Positions 9,237 through 17,715 of a DNA stretch of 38,179 nt are shown piece by piece. Position 1 is the stretch's first letter. Every line of letters begins with the position of its first letter. This stretch comes from Propylenella binzhouense (lineage in GTDB: Bacteria > Pseudomonadota > Alphaproteobacteria > Rhizobiales > Afifellaceae), in assembly GCF_009866965.1 (NCBI RefSeq), contig NZ_SPKJ01000035.1, positions 1 to 38,179 of the forward strand. The letters run 5' to 3'. A program made the translations under genes and the position numbers. The notes under the pieces are model-generated. The model worked only from the letters and a program-made list of their open reading frames with translations. It was not told the DNA's origin and did no database searches.

Positions 9237-9332
9237 AGGTCATATTCATCTCTACAGATTCCTACACGAGAGAGGCGCAGCAATGCTAGCGTGCATCATT
9301 CGTCAACGCAAGTAGCTCCGGGTTTAACATAG
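9087..9332 (+). pseudogene. Lipoprotein N-terminus, truncated by rearrangement
   Basis: The ATG at 9087 lies downstream of a GGGGGG stretch. The product begins with a signal peptide and a lipobox: MRFMRVSAIAFVLAGC, cysteine at residue 16. It continues PETWRSELAAEFRGMLKDPY to about 9236. After that the frame runs 32 codons of unrelated sequence (SYSSLQIPTRERRS) to a stop at 9330-9332. The true continuation appears to be at 8802-8633 on the other strand. If expressed, this is an 81-residue stub that would be anchored to a membrane. Confidence 0.5.
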
Positions 9333-9396
9333 GCCTTTTTCGCAAGGCTAATGATCTCCACGGATGGCATTTTCGACCGAAGAAGCACCTCGAACA

Positions 9397-10599
9397 CTAG
9401 CGGGTTCGGGTGAGCGAAGCGGTCTGCGGGTCATAAACGTAGCTGGTGATCGTGCCGTCCTTAATCCTCCCGATCGCCTCGTCGATGACGAACAACGGCA
9501 CCAGGAACCATTCGCGCGGGGTCACGGGCTGTCCGAAGCGGTCCTTGATCTTGATGTCGAGGCGAGCCGGGCCGAAAATCCGGTGGATCAGGTTCTCGAG
9601 CCGCGTGCGGTTTATGTTGAACAGCTCGTATGTTGCGACGATCTCGACATCGGCCATCAGGAAGGTCGGATCGAGGCGCGCATTCGCAATTCGACGCGCG
9701 ATACCGCCGCCCGTAACGCCGATCTTGTGGACCAGGTCACGATGGGTGGCGACGCTTGGGTGGTCGGATTTGCTGCGCAGCGCGTAAACGATGCCGCTCG
9801 CCTCGTCCCCCTCCTCACCCTGATTGGAGAATAGCGGACCAGCTGAAGGCTCCACGATGCGCCGTCCGGCGGAATCCTTCTGCAGCGCCCGCTGGAGCGA
9901 GCGCATGAGCAGCTTGCTCTCGGTTCCATTGTCGAAGACGACTCGAAGACGGGCATCCGTATAGCCGTGCTCGTTTGTAAACGGCTGCTCCATCGATGCA
10001 ACGTAGGCCTTCTGCCCACCGAGCACGTAAAATCGGCCGGGTGCGATCTCCGCCTTCCGTTCGAATTCTTTCGTCTGCCGTAGCCCGGCGGAAAGCTCCC
10101 TTTGCACCTGCTCGAAGAGCGGCTTGAAAGTGTCGAAATCCTCGCATTTCTGCCGATTGGCGATCTCCTCAGCCGCGCGCTTTTCCGCAGCCGACCGCAC
10201 GTGGCGTAGCTCCGTGAGTTCATTGGGCTCGACTTCCACCCCGAGCTGCGCCAGGAGCTCGTCATCGTCGAGCTCATCCGGATCGCTCGTCGTCCCCGGC
10301 AATGCCGCCGTCAGCAGTCCCTGGTGATCGAAGGGCTCGAGGACGACGCGACAATCCGGCTGCTCTCGCAACCGGTCGAGCCGAACGGCGTAGATCCGCT
10401 CGAAGATGTCGCGGCCTTCGCCATGCTGCGGCGCGCGGCCGTGCGTCTCGACGAAGCGCTGGATTTCCTCGAAGCCGGCGATGATCCGCTCCTCGCGTGG
10501 CGTGCGGCTCGACTCCTTCTTCGCCTCGGCCTCGACACCGAGCTCGGCGAGAAGCGCATTGTCCTCGTCTGTGAAGCTTCTAGCGCCGTGTCTAGCCAT
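9397..10599 (-). CDS. GIY-YIG nuclease-domain protein (T5orf172/MUG113 type), last gene of defence operon
   Basis: This 400-residue protein starts 8 nt inside the helicase gene (ATGGCTAG overlap), so the two are translationally coupled. The C-terminal domain (residues ~268-350) has the GIY-YIG layout: GIVYAL at 269-274, HKIGVTGG at 291-298, RR at 302-303, metal-ligand Glu at 335 in RLENLIHRIF, and His339. This matches the T5orf172/MUG113 branch of GIY-YIG enzymes, which nick or cut DNA. The N-terminal part is acidic and helical and carries a short motif twice (DxxxLLAxLGVE at residues 11-23 and 111-122). The middle region (~185-245) is unassigned. By context it is the probable DNA-cutting subunit of the methylase/helicase system upstream, because the methylase shows no nuclease motif of its own. 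Confidence 0.85.
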   Translation of the reverse strand: MARHGARSFTDEDNALLAELGVEAEAKKESSRTPREERIIAGFEEIQRFVETHGRAPQHGEGRDIFERIYAVRLDRLREQPDCRVVLEPFDHQGLLTAALPGTTSDPDELDDDELLAQLGVEVEPNELTELRHVRSAAEKRAAEEIANRQKCEDFDTFKPLFEQVQRELSAGLRQTKEFERKAEIAPGRFYVLGGQKAYVASMEQPFTNEHGYTDARLRVVFDNGTESKLLMRSLQRALQKDSAGRRIVEPSAGPLFSNQGEEGDEASGIVYALRSKSDHPSVATHRDLVHKIGVTGGGIARRIANARLDPTFLMADVEIVATYELFNINRTRLENLIHRIFGPARLDIKIKDRFGQPVTPREWFLVPLFVIDEAIGRIKDGTITSYVYDPQTASLTRTR

Positions 10600-12817
10600 T
10601 GGCGGCTTCCGCCTTCATGCGGGCAAGGAAGGCCACGCCTTCGGCGATCCGCTTTTCCCAGGCGTCCGGCGCGTTGATCGAGGGCAGCCGCCCGCGCTCC
10701 TGCTTGAACCTCAAGGCGCGCCTGGCAAGGTCGCGCGCCTCCTCCATCGTGAGGTTGATTCTCTTGGCGCCGATCACCGCGGCCACGTCTTTGAGGCTCT
10801 CCTCGCTCATTGTCTTGGCGAGGATCGCATAGGCCTCGCCAAACGGATTGATGCGGTCGATCAGGTCGATGTCGAGCTCGCGCACGTCCATGGCGAACTT
10901 CCGAACCCCCTCGACGAAGGCGGTGTTGGGCGTCCTCTCCCCGTCACCGCCGGAGCCGCCTCCAAAGCCCTCGAGGGCAGCTTCCTTTGCCTGTTGCGTG
11001 AGGTTTAGGGCGGCGACCGCATGCTGTCGGATTGCCTCCCGATCCTCCTCGTCCAGTTCGGGATACTTGTCCTTGACGATCTTGCCCATGCGAAGCTGGG
11101 TCAGCTCCTCCGGCACCAGCTCCGGATCAAACAGGCCGCGCTCGATCGTTGTCTTGTCCTGCACGAAGGCGGCGATGACCTCGTTCAGGTCCTGCTGGCA
11201 GATGCGCTGCGCCTCCTCGCTCTTCGGCGCGACGAGGCCATTGATCTCGATCTCGAACTGGCCGGTCTCCTCGTTGAAGCCGACATTGGTCTTGTTGGGG
11301 TCATAGCCGCCTTCGCCGTAGTCGTAGCCCGGCGTCGGGCCACTCTGAGGGTTCTTCGGCTTGAACTCGAAGCGCGGCGCGAGCACCTGCTCCATGAGAA
11401 GACTTGCTGCAATCGCCTTCAGCGTGTCGTTCACGGCTTCGGCTACGGCTTCTTCCGAGGCGTCCGGCTCGGCGATCAGATTGGTGAAGCGGGCGCGGGT
11501 CTTGCCCGGCGCATCGCGGGTCGCCCGGCCGATGATCTGCACGACTTCGGTGAGGCTCGACCGGTAGCCGACCGTCAGCGCGTGCTCACACCAGATCCAG
11601 TCGAAGCCCTCCTTGGCCATGCCGAGCGCGATGATGATGTCCACGTGGTCGCGATTGTTCTTCTGGCCCGGATCCTTCAGGGCGGCGGACACGCGGTCGC
11701 GCTTGCCCGGTTCGTCGTCCACCAGGTCGGCGATGCGAAGCACCCGGCCATCCGGCGTCCTGACCAGCTGGAAGCCGGTCAGGGGGTCGGTGCCCTGCCA
11801 TTCGCCCAGCTCATGAAGGATGTGCTCGACCTCGCGGATCTTGTCCTTCGTGCTCTCGCGCGAATTGACGCTCGGAATATGCACGATGGTCTTCTCGGCC
11901 GGATCCAGCACCTTGAGGATGTCATCGGCGTAGGAGCCGCTGTAGAAGAAATAGCCGATGTCGAGCTGCTTCAGATATTCGTAGCCGTTGAGCTGCTCGT
12001 AATAGGTGTAGGTGACGGTATCGAACCTCGACTCGTCCTGTGGAGTCAGCACGGCTTCGGCGTCGCCACGGAAGTAGGAACCCGTCATCGCCACGACATG
12101 CACCCGGTCGCGGGCGATGAAGGCCCCGAGATGCAGGCCGAGCTTGTTGTCGGGGTTGGCGGAGACGTGATGGAATTCATCGACCGCGATCAGCCGGTCG
12201 TCGAAGGCTTCCACCCCGAACCGCTCCACTGCGAAGCGGAAGGTCGCATGGGTGCAGACCAGCACCCGGTCGTCGCTGGCGAGAAAGGCGGAGACCGAGT
12301 TAACCTTTCCGCCATTGTCCGCGCCCGGCGCGTTGCAGAGGTTCCATTTCGGCGCGACGGTCCAGTCGGCCCAGAATCCGTTGCGGGACAGCGGCTCGTC
12401 GTTGAAGCTCGCGCCGATGGTTCTCTCCGGCACAACGATAATGGCCTGCTTCAATCCCTGGTTGTGGAGCTTGTCGAGGGCGATGAACATGAGCGCGCGG
12501 CTCTTGCCGGATGCCGGCGGCGACTTGATGAGCAGATACTGCTCGCCCCGCTTCTCATAGGCGCGTTCCTGCATCGGCCGCATGCCGAGCGCGTTCGCGC
12601 GCGTCGAGCTGCCGTTGCGGGCATACGACATCGACACCGCAGGCACATGATATTCGGCTGCCGCCTCCGCGAGGCCCGAGCGGGCCGGAGCGCCCCGCAA
12701 TCGCCTAGTCTTCGCCCGAAGGAACTGGGCCCCCGACACCTCCGGGATGTCCGAAAGGTCGATGTCCTCGTCCCGGATCGCGGCAATCTCAGTGAGTCGT
12801 TTTTCCGTAATGGACAT
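10592..12817 (-). CDS. SF2 DEAD/DEAH-type helicase with BrnA-antitoxin-like N-terminus
   Basis: This 741-residue protein starts with ATG at 12817, 4 bases after GGAAAGAG and 29 nt inside the BrnT gene. Residues 7-36 (RLTEIAAIRDEDIDLSDIPE, then QFLRAK) match the conserved core of BrnA/DUF4415 antitoxins. The ribbon-helix-helix domain that follows in BrnA is missing. After a short linker comes an SF2 helicase: motif I SPPASGKS (99-106), motif II DEFHH (213-217), motif III MTGSY (244-248), motif VI QIIGRATRD (427-435). The C-terminal ~280 residues are helical and unassigned. Helicases of this kind translocate on DNA in restriction systems. The gene directly upstream is the cognate-type toxin BrnT and no separate BrnA is present, so the N-terminus probably supplies the antitoxin. 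A chance resemblance of 30 residues cannot be excluded, but position and order argue against it. Confidence 0.85.
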   Translation of the reverse strand: MSITEKRLTEIAAIRDEDIDLSDIPEVSGAQFLRAKTRRLRGAPARSGLAEAAAEYHVPAVSMSYARNGSSTRANALGMRPMQERAYEKRGEQYLLIKSPPASGKSRALMFIALDKLHNQGLKQAIIVVPERTIGASFNDEPLSRNGFWADWTVAPKWNLCNAPGADNGGKVNSVSAFLASDDRVLVCTHATFRFAVERFGVEAFDDRLIAVDEFHHVSANPDNKLGLHLGAFIARDRVHVVAMTGSYFRGDAEAVLTPQDESRFDTVTYTYYEQLNGYEYLKQLDIGYFFYSGSYADDILKVLDPAEKTIVHIPSVNSRESTKDKIREVEHILHELGEWQGTDPLTGFQLVRTPDGRVLRIADLVDDEPGKRDRVSAALKDPGQKNNRDHVDIIIALGMAKEGFDWIWCEHALTVGYRSSLTEVVQIIGRATRDAPGKTRARFTNLIAEPDASEEAVAEAVNDTLKAIAASLLMEQVLAPRFEFKPKNPQSGPTPGYDYGEGGYDPNKTNVGFNEETGQFEIEINGLVAPKSEEAQRICQQDLNEVIAAFVQDKTTIERGLFDPELVPEELTQLRMGKIVKDKYPELDEEDREAIRQHAVAALNLTQQAKEAALEGFGGGSGGDGERTPNTAFVEGVRKFAMDVRELDIDLIDRINPFGEAYAILAKTMSEESLKDVAAVIGAKRINLTMEEARDLARRALRFKQERGRLPSINAPDAWEKRIAEGVAFLARMKAEAANG

Positions 12818-13127
12818 TGAACTCTTTCCGCTCGTGCGGTGTCGCTTTGCGTGCACTGATGATCCGCGTCCTGCCATTGCGCTCAGTATGGACGACGCAG
12901 ATCACCACCAGAGCCTCCGGGCTCTGACCCAGCACCCCGAAACTGATCTCGCGCATCTCGCCATAGGCGGCGGCATCCTCAATCGTGAGGACGTCGGCAA
13001 GGAATATAGTGGCGGCCTCCTCGAAGGATAAGCGATGCTTCCGTCGGTTTTCCAGCGCCTTCGCATCATCCCACTCGAATTCAAGCGTCTCACCATCGCC
13101 GGTTTCCAACGCATGGAAGAGCCTCAT
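12789..13127 (-). CDS. brnT: BrnT-family toxin (DUF497)
   Basis: This 112-residue protein starts in a 4-nt ATGA overlap with the methyltransferase stop. The BrnT signature is clear: FEWDDAKALENRRKH at ~17-31, SFEEAATIF, EMREISFG near 58-64, and RIISARKATPHERKEF at 88-103. BrnT is a RelE-like ribonuclease toxin that stops translation and is normally encoded just before its antitoxin BrnA. Here the following gene is a helicase whose first ~40 residues look like BrnA. The N-terminal ~14 residues extend beyond the usual family start. Its position between a methylase and a helicase suggests it guards or arms the defence system rather than being a passenger. The BrnT assignment is firm; the guarding role is inference. 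Confidence 0.88.
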   Translation of the reverse strand: MRLFHALETGDGETLEFEWDDAKALENRRKHRLSFEEAATIFLADVLTIEDAAAYGEMREISFGVLGQSPEALVVICVVHTERNGRTRIISARKATPHERKEFNVHYGKTTH

Positions 13128-15859
13128 TGCGCCTTGGCCTTTGGGCCTGCCGTCATCTTCGTGTAGAGCTCGAACAGCTTTTCGAGCCGCTCGGTGTCGT
13201 TGCGGAACCGGCGGCCGATATAGATGCGCTCAAGCACCTCGTCGTTGCGCTCGTGGGCTTCGCGCAGGTCGGCCGGCATCTTGTCCGGGTCGTAAAGGTC
13301 GGCGATGGTCGCCGGGAAATGCGCCTCGCGCGCCAACAGGATGTCCTCGGCGCAGCGGGTCAGGTCGGCCTTGTTCTTTTCGGTCAGCGTGGGGATTGGG
13401 AAGGTGTTCCAGCCGAGCGTGTTGGAATAGCGGAAGTCGGTTTTCAGCTTGCCGCAAACCGTTGCGATCCACACGAGATGGAGCTTCGACGCAACGAGGG
13501 CCACGCTCCAGAGCGGAGCGTCGTAAATGACACGCGCCAGATCAGAGACAATGGTCGTTTCGTCGGTCAGTGCACAAGGAATATACTGCCTCCTCGAGGA
13601 CGACACTTTTGGGACAGCGACGGCATATCCGGCCCGATGTGGGGCGAAAACAAACCGATGAGGCGTCAAGACGCCGCCCTTGGCTTGCTCTCCGCGACTC
13701 GCTTCGCGCGCTTCTCGGACGCCTTTCAAACGTCGCGCAATTTCCGCAATCGCCCGCGCTTCCGCAAGTTCGGCATCCTCGATCCATAGGCACCATCGGT
13801 CCCCGCCATTGATCAGCTCTCTGGAGCCGACGAAGCGCTTGAGAAAGCGCTTTGCAATTGGATGATCGGACACGAGCTTGACGCCCTCGGCGTAAGGCAT
13901 GATTAGATGGCCCCCATCCGATGGGAGATTGCCCGTAGACATTCGCGGGAGCTCACTTAGTGGCTCAGATCGCTTTGTGACCACGGTCGGCACTCCCTCG
14001 ATAAGATAGGGGCTGATCGACGACACGCGGCGTCTTGATTCGCCCGTATAGATGGCTTTGCCGTTACCTTTGCCGATCCCTACGATTACACATGTCACCC
14101 CCGCGTTGTTCGAGGCGTTATTGCTCCATGGGAATGAAGTGTGAGCGAATAGGATGTTTACACCTCGCGCAAAGACATATGGCCACAGCATGGCGACCTG
14201 CTCGCCCTGAGCAATGGAATTAGTGGCAACTAAGCCAGCTTTCCCCGCAACCCTCTCTAGATACTGGGCCGCTCGAACAAACCAGGCGGACACGTAGTCT
14301 AAATCTTTATATGATTTCGCAATATCGCAAAAAACGTGCTCTAAGTCTCGTTTTTGCTCCTTCTTTTGGTTCACGCTGCCTTGGTACGGCGGGTTGCCAC
14401 AAATGTAGGTCTCACCACCCTCGTTCTCGAAGTCGATTTGCGACTGATCAAGCGGCGTGTCGAACAGGTCGTCGGCCTGATGCTTCACCCCTGTCCCGGT
14501 CGGCGGACAAATGGTCAACCAGTCGAGCCGCAGGGCATTGCCGCAGGTGATCCAGTTCTCGGCGTCGAGCGGCAGGAAGTCCCGCAGGGCCTCCTTCTGG
14601 CCGCGATACGTCACGTCACATTGATATTCGGCGATGATGAGGGCGAGGCGCGCGATCTCGGCCGGGAAGTCGCGGATCTCGATCCCCCGGAAGTTGGTGA
14701 GCGGGATTTCGCTGCGCCTCTCGGCCTCGTCCCGCCTCCTGTTGATCTCGGCCTCGATCGCACGCATTTCCTTGTAGGCGATGACGAGGAAGTTTCCGGA
14801 GCCGCAGGCCGGGTCGAACACCCTGATCCGCGACATGCGCTTGCGCAGATTGAGCAGCATGCGGGGATTATCCCCGGCCTGCTCGAGCTTCTCGCGCAGG
14901 TCGTCGAGGAAGAGCGGGTTCAGCACCTTCAGGATGTTCGGGACGCTCGTGTAGTGCATGCCGAGCGTGCCGCGCTCCTCGTCCTCGGCGACGGCCTGGA
15001 TCATCGACCCGAAGATGTCCGGATTGATCTTTCTCCAGTGGAGGCTGCCGATATGGATGAGGTAAGAGCGGGCGATCCGGCTGAAGCGCGGCACGTCCAA
15101 GCTGCCAGAAAAGAGGCCCCCGTTCACGTACGGAAACTGGTCGGCCCAGCGCGGCAGGGCGGCGCCCTTCCGGTCGGCGATCGGCGTGTTCATCGCCCGG
15201 AAGATCGCCCCGATGACGTGATGGGTGTCGGAGGAATCGCGGGCGCTCATTTGCCCGACGGTGGCGGTGAACAGGCCTTCGCCCACGAAGATGTCGGTGC
15301 TCTCGGCGAAGAAGCAGAAGATAAGCCGCGCCATGAAGTGGTTCATGTCGTGCCGGCGCTCGGACCTGCCCCATTCCGGGTTGGTCTTCAGCAGCTCGAC
15401 ATAGAGCCGGTTGAGGCGGCTGGTGGCCCGGATGTCGAACGCATTCTCCCGCACCTGCTTCACGGTGCTGATGCCGGCGAGCGGCAGGAAGAAGCCGAAA
15501 TGGTTGGGGAACTCGCGATAGGCGCAGGCGACCGTCTCGCCCGATACGAGATCCTCGGCCTCGAACGTGTCGCCGTCGGTCGCGAGCACAAACTTCGCCT
15601 TGGCCCGCGTGGTCGCCGGGCTGGCCTTCAGCGCGGCCAAGGTGCTGGTTACCGCGCCGGGGGCGGCGACGGCAATATGGATGTTGTTGGTCTGAAGCAC
15701 GCCGCCAACATCCGACTTGTTCATGCCCCCCTTGCGCAGCCGCTTGAGCGTCGCCTCCTTGTTCCCGAAGGCCTGCAGGAATGCGAACGGGAATTCCTCG
15801 GGGTCGAACGGCTCCTCCGAGAGCCTGGTAACGGCCTCTTCGATCTCGACCGCATTCAT
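13124..15859 (-). CDS. MmeI/YeeA-like adenine-specific DNA methyltransferase
   Basis: This is a 911-residue class I SAM-dependent DNA methyltransferase. I chose the ATG at 15859 (MNAVEIEEAVTRL) because homologous-looking sequence begins there; the open frame extends to 16000 without family-like residues. Motif I is FDPACGSGNF (348-357) and the catalytic motif IV is NPPY (489-492), indicating N6-adenine methylation. MHYTSVPNIL (301-310) precedes the methylase core, as in MmeI-type enzymes. Target recognition should lie in residues ~600-850. In MmeI the N-terminus holds a D-ExK nuclease. Here the equivalent region (~55-130, GGVLQTNNIHIAVAAPG to LATDGDTFEAEDL) has no ExK motif I can find, so it is probably a modification and recognition subunit. 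It likely marks host DNA and lets the helicase/GIY-YIG pair attack unmodified DNA. Confidence 0.88.
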   Translation of the reverse strand: MNAVEIEEAVTRLSEEPFDPEEFPFAFLQAFGNKEATLKRLRKGGMNKSDVGGVLQTNNIHIAVAAPGAVTSTLAALKASPATTRAKAKFVLATDGDTFEAEDLVSGETVACAYREFPNHFGFFLPLAGISTVKQVRENAFDIRATSRLNRLYVELLKTNPEWGRSERRHDMNHFMARLIFCFFAESTDIFVGEGLFTATVGQMSARDSSDTHHVIGAIFRAMNTPIADRKGAALPRWADQFPYVNGGLFSGSLDVPRFSRIARSYLIHIGSLHWRKINPDIFGSMIQAVAEDEERGTLGMHYTSVPNILKVLNPLFLDDLREKLEQAGDNPRMLLNLRKRMSRIRVFDPACGSGNFLVIAYKEMRAIEAEINRRRDEAERRSEIPLTNFRGIEIRDFPAEIARLALIIAEYQCDVTYRGQKEALRDFLPLDAENWITCGNALRLDWLTICPPTGTGVKHQADDLFDTPLDQSQIDFENEGGETYICGNPPYQGSVNQKKEQKRDLEHVFCDIAKSYKDLDYVSAWFVRAAQYLERVAGKAGLVATNSIAQGEQVAMLWPYVFARGVNILFAHTSFPWSNNASNNAGVTCVIVGIGKGNGKAIYTGESRRRVSSISPYLIEGVPTVVTKRSEPLSELPRMSTGNLPSDGGHLIMPYAEGVKLVSDHPIAKRFLKRFVGSRELINGGDRWCLWIEDAELAEARAIAEIARRLKGVREAREASRGEQAKGGVLTPHRFVFAPHRAGYAVAVPKVSSSRRQYIPCALTDETTIVSDLARVIYDAPLWSVALVASKLHLVWIATVCGKLKTDFRYSNTLGWNTFPIPTLTEKNKADLTRCAEDILLAREAHFPATIADLYDPDKMPADLREAHERNDEVLERIYIGRRFRNDTERLEKLFELYTKMTAGPKAKAQ

Positions 15860-16069
15860 GCGCGGAACGCCCCTACTCCGGCATTCGAGATGAGCGCGTC
15901 CCGGCCGTGATTGGCTGCTGGGCTCATTTCCGTCCCCTTGCCCCCGGAACGCAGCCGCCGATTGCAGGTCCGGCAGCTTGCGACTCTCGACATGTTTCAT
16001 ACGAAATCTTGCCGGCGGCGGCCAGCCGCGGTGGAGGGCCCGCTTGGCAGGCCGGGCAACGGTCCCGGG

Positions 16070-17380
16070 CTATTCCCACCCTGCGGCAGAGCCGCAGAGG
16101 AGATCCAAGACCTGAGTGGCTTCCTTGGCCGTCTCGGGAAAGGCGCGGATTAGCGCCCCGTGCTTAAATCCCGGAAGCTTGTGAAGATTGCTGTTGCGGC
16201 CGCGCTCGGGCGGGTACGGCTTGAACGTGATCGAGGCCTCGTCGAGCACCGAGCGCAGGCGCGGATGATCGATGAACCAGATCGCCTGTTTCGACGCCGC
16301 AGCCTTGTCGACCGCGAAGGTGACGCCGGCGGAGGTCAGGAAGGCGGAGATGTACTTTGTCCCGTGCATTCGCGACTGGGCGGGGTGCACCGCGATGTCC
16401 GCTCTCGAGTTGAGCTGGGCCAGGAGTGCATCCCTCGTGGCATTTGCAGGCTGCGGCTTCGGCATCTTGGTGCTCCATTCCTTGCTTGGCGGTTTCCGGT
16501 CCAGCGCCAAGGGTCGGCTCTCCGGGACCGCGGAAACCTGAATGTCCGGCGTCCCCGCAGCGCATGCTCCGACAGGGAGAGGCGAACCACGCGACAGTGC
16601 CCCCACGGCTGCGACGAGACGGTGGCGGGCGTTGAGCAGCTTGCCGGCGTTCACCTTGCTCGACACGGTCTCGGGCACCTTCCGTCCCAGGAACACTGCG
16701 ACCCGCTCGCCATTCGCTCCGCTCGGGTGCGGAAGGCCCGTCAGAACCTGGCGCTCATCAATCCCGACCTTCTTGGCCAAGAACCCGACCGCTTCGGCCA
16801 CAACCGGGCCGAGCGGAACGAAGACGGCGTTCGGCAGCGCCCTCATTTCTGCCGCGCACCACTTCTCGAGCTCACTCCTCAGAAGCGGCGTCTTCAGGGG
16901 CGCTGGGGATCCGCTGTAGTTCTCGCCGTCAATGAAGACTGGGTACCGCAGGATAGAGGTGAAGTGCACGCGGTGCGCCTCCTCCGTCCAGAGCGAGGCG
17001 GTGGTGGCGAGCCCGAGCGAGCGGGCGAGGCCGATCTCATCGAGCATGGCGACCAGATTGGCACGCATGGGACCGGAGAAGCTTGCGAAGATTTTGGCGT
17101 CTGCCGCCGCATCGGCTTCGCTTCGGCCGTCGAGGAGAGACCGCCGCGCCGCCTGCAAGGCATCCCCCATCTGCTGCCGCCCGGGCGTGAGCCCGACAAT
17201 GACGATTTCGGCGTCGGTGTTCACAAGGTCGAACGGGGCGTAGGCAATCTCGATCGCTTTGCCGCGAGCCTTGCCCGTCTCGATCAGAAGACGCCTCGGG
17301 TGCTCAATCTCGGCCCGAAGATCAGCTTCGTTAAGGGAGCGCAGGAGGGGGGCGAAAGTGGAGAAGAGGCTCTGTGCCAT
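16070..17380 (-). CDS. Uracil-DNA-glycosylase-like protein with an extra C-terminal domain
   Basis: This 436-residue protein has its start at 17380 (MAQSLFSTF), 13 bases after the previous gene's stop. The N-terminal domain (1-~250) has IVIVGLTPGRQQ (59-70), resembling the GxxPG substrate loop of uracil-DNA glycosylases, and GLPHPSGAN (215-223), resembling the HPSP loop. A basic, proline-rich linker (~250-320) leads to a C-terminal domain (~320-436) ending in SNLHKLPGFKHG and an amphipathic helix. I do not recognise that domain. UDG-fold proteins remove or bind uracil or other altered bases, which many phages carry. The catalytic Asp or Asn of classical UDG is not obvious, so it may only bind or sense. 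Its place in the operon suggests a role in recognising modified phage DNA. Confidence 0.6.
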   Translation of the reverse strand: MAQSLFSTFAPLLRSLNEADLRAEIEHPRRLLIETGKARGKAIEIAYAPFDLVNTDAEIVIVGLTPGRQQMGDALQAARRSLLDGRSEADAAADAKIFASFSGPMRANLVAMLDEIGLARSLGLATTASLWTEEAHRVHFTSILRYPVFIDGENYSGSPAPLKTPLLRSELEKWCAAEMRALPNAVFVPLGPVVAEAVGFLAKKVGIDERQVLTGLPHPSGANGERVAVFLGRKVPETVSSKVNAGKLLNARHRLVAAVGALSRGSPLPVGACAAGTPDIQVSAVPESRPLALDRKPPSKEWSTKMPKPQPANATRDALLAQLNSRADIAVHPAQSRMHGTKYISAFLTSAGVTFAVDKAAASKQAIWFIDHPRLRSVLDEASITFKPYPPERGRNSNLHKLPGFKHGALIRAFPETAKEATQVLDLLCGSAAGWE

Positions 17381-17393
17381 GATCTGATCTCTC

Positions 17394-17681
17394 TCAGCGG
17401 AAGAGGGGCTTGGACGCAAAGGCGACGGTTATGATGCTGCTGGCGGCCTCGACGACGTAGGCATTGCGCCTGTGATAGGGAGCAAGCGCGTTCGTGATGG
17501 TGCGCCCGCCGAACCGGCGGAGCTCCCGCATGCTCTCCTTCGTGAGCGCGTATTTGCGGGTGCCGTCTCCGCCATCGACGGACCGGCCGAACGCGATGAT
17601 GGTCTCGGCGATCAGGGGCGGGAACGTGCGGGCGGTGGAGCGTTCGCGCGCGTGCTGGGTCAGGCGGTACGCAAGGTTCAT
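17394..17681 (-). CDS. Small DUF4258-like protein
   Basis: This 95-residue protein has a strong ribosome-binding site (GGAGGAG, 3 bases before the ATG at 17681). The pattern LTQHARERSTAR, then IAETIIAFGRSVDGGDGTRKY, then RRNAYVVEAASSIITVAF fits DUF4258. That family shares the RelE/BrnT-like small toxin fold as far as I recall. It lies 34 bases after the 336-residue unknown gene and 13 bases before the UDG-like gene, so it belongs to the same transcript. It could be a toxin-like effector or an RNA-binding accessory. I see no separate antitoxin beside it. Confidence 0.6.
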   Translation of the reverse strand: MNLAYRLTQHARERSTARTFPPLIAETIIAFGRSVDGGDGTRKYALTKESMRELRRFGGRTITNALAPYHRRNAYVVEAASSIITVAFASKPLFR

Positions 17682-17715
17682 GGTCTCCTCCATTCGTCGG
17701 CGGTCGGACGGGCGC

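Noticed and set aside
11021-12820. 599-codon plus-strand open frame opposite the helicase
   Set aside because: It is antisense to a clear SF2 helicase and shows no family motif; long open antisense frames are expected in high-GC DNA.
13124-15859. MmeI-type single-protein restriction enzyme with its own nuclease
   Set aside because: The N-terminal region lacks a D-ExK motif where MmeI-like enzymes have it; the methylase motifs alone are supported.
15860-16000. N-terminal extension of the methyltransferase to the ATG at 16000
   Set aside because: The extra 47 residues look unlike protein sequence and the family-like N-terminus begins at the ATG at 15859; that start has only a weak ribosome site, so the choice is not certain.
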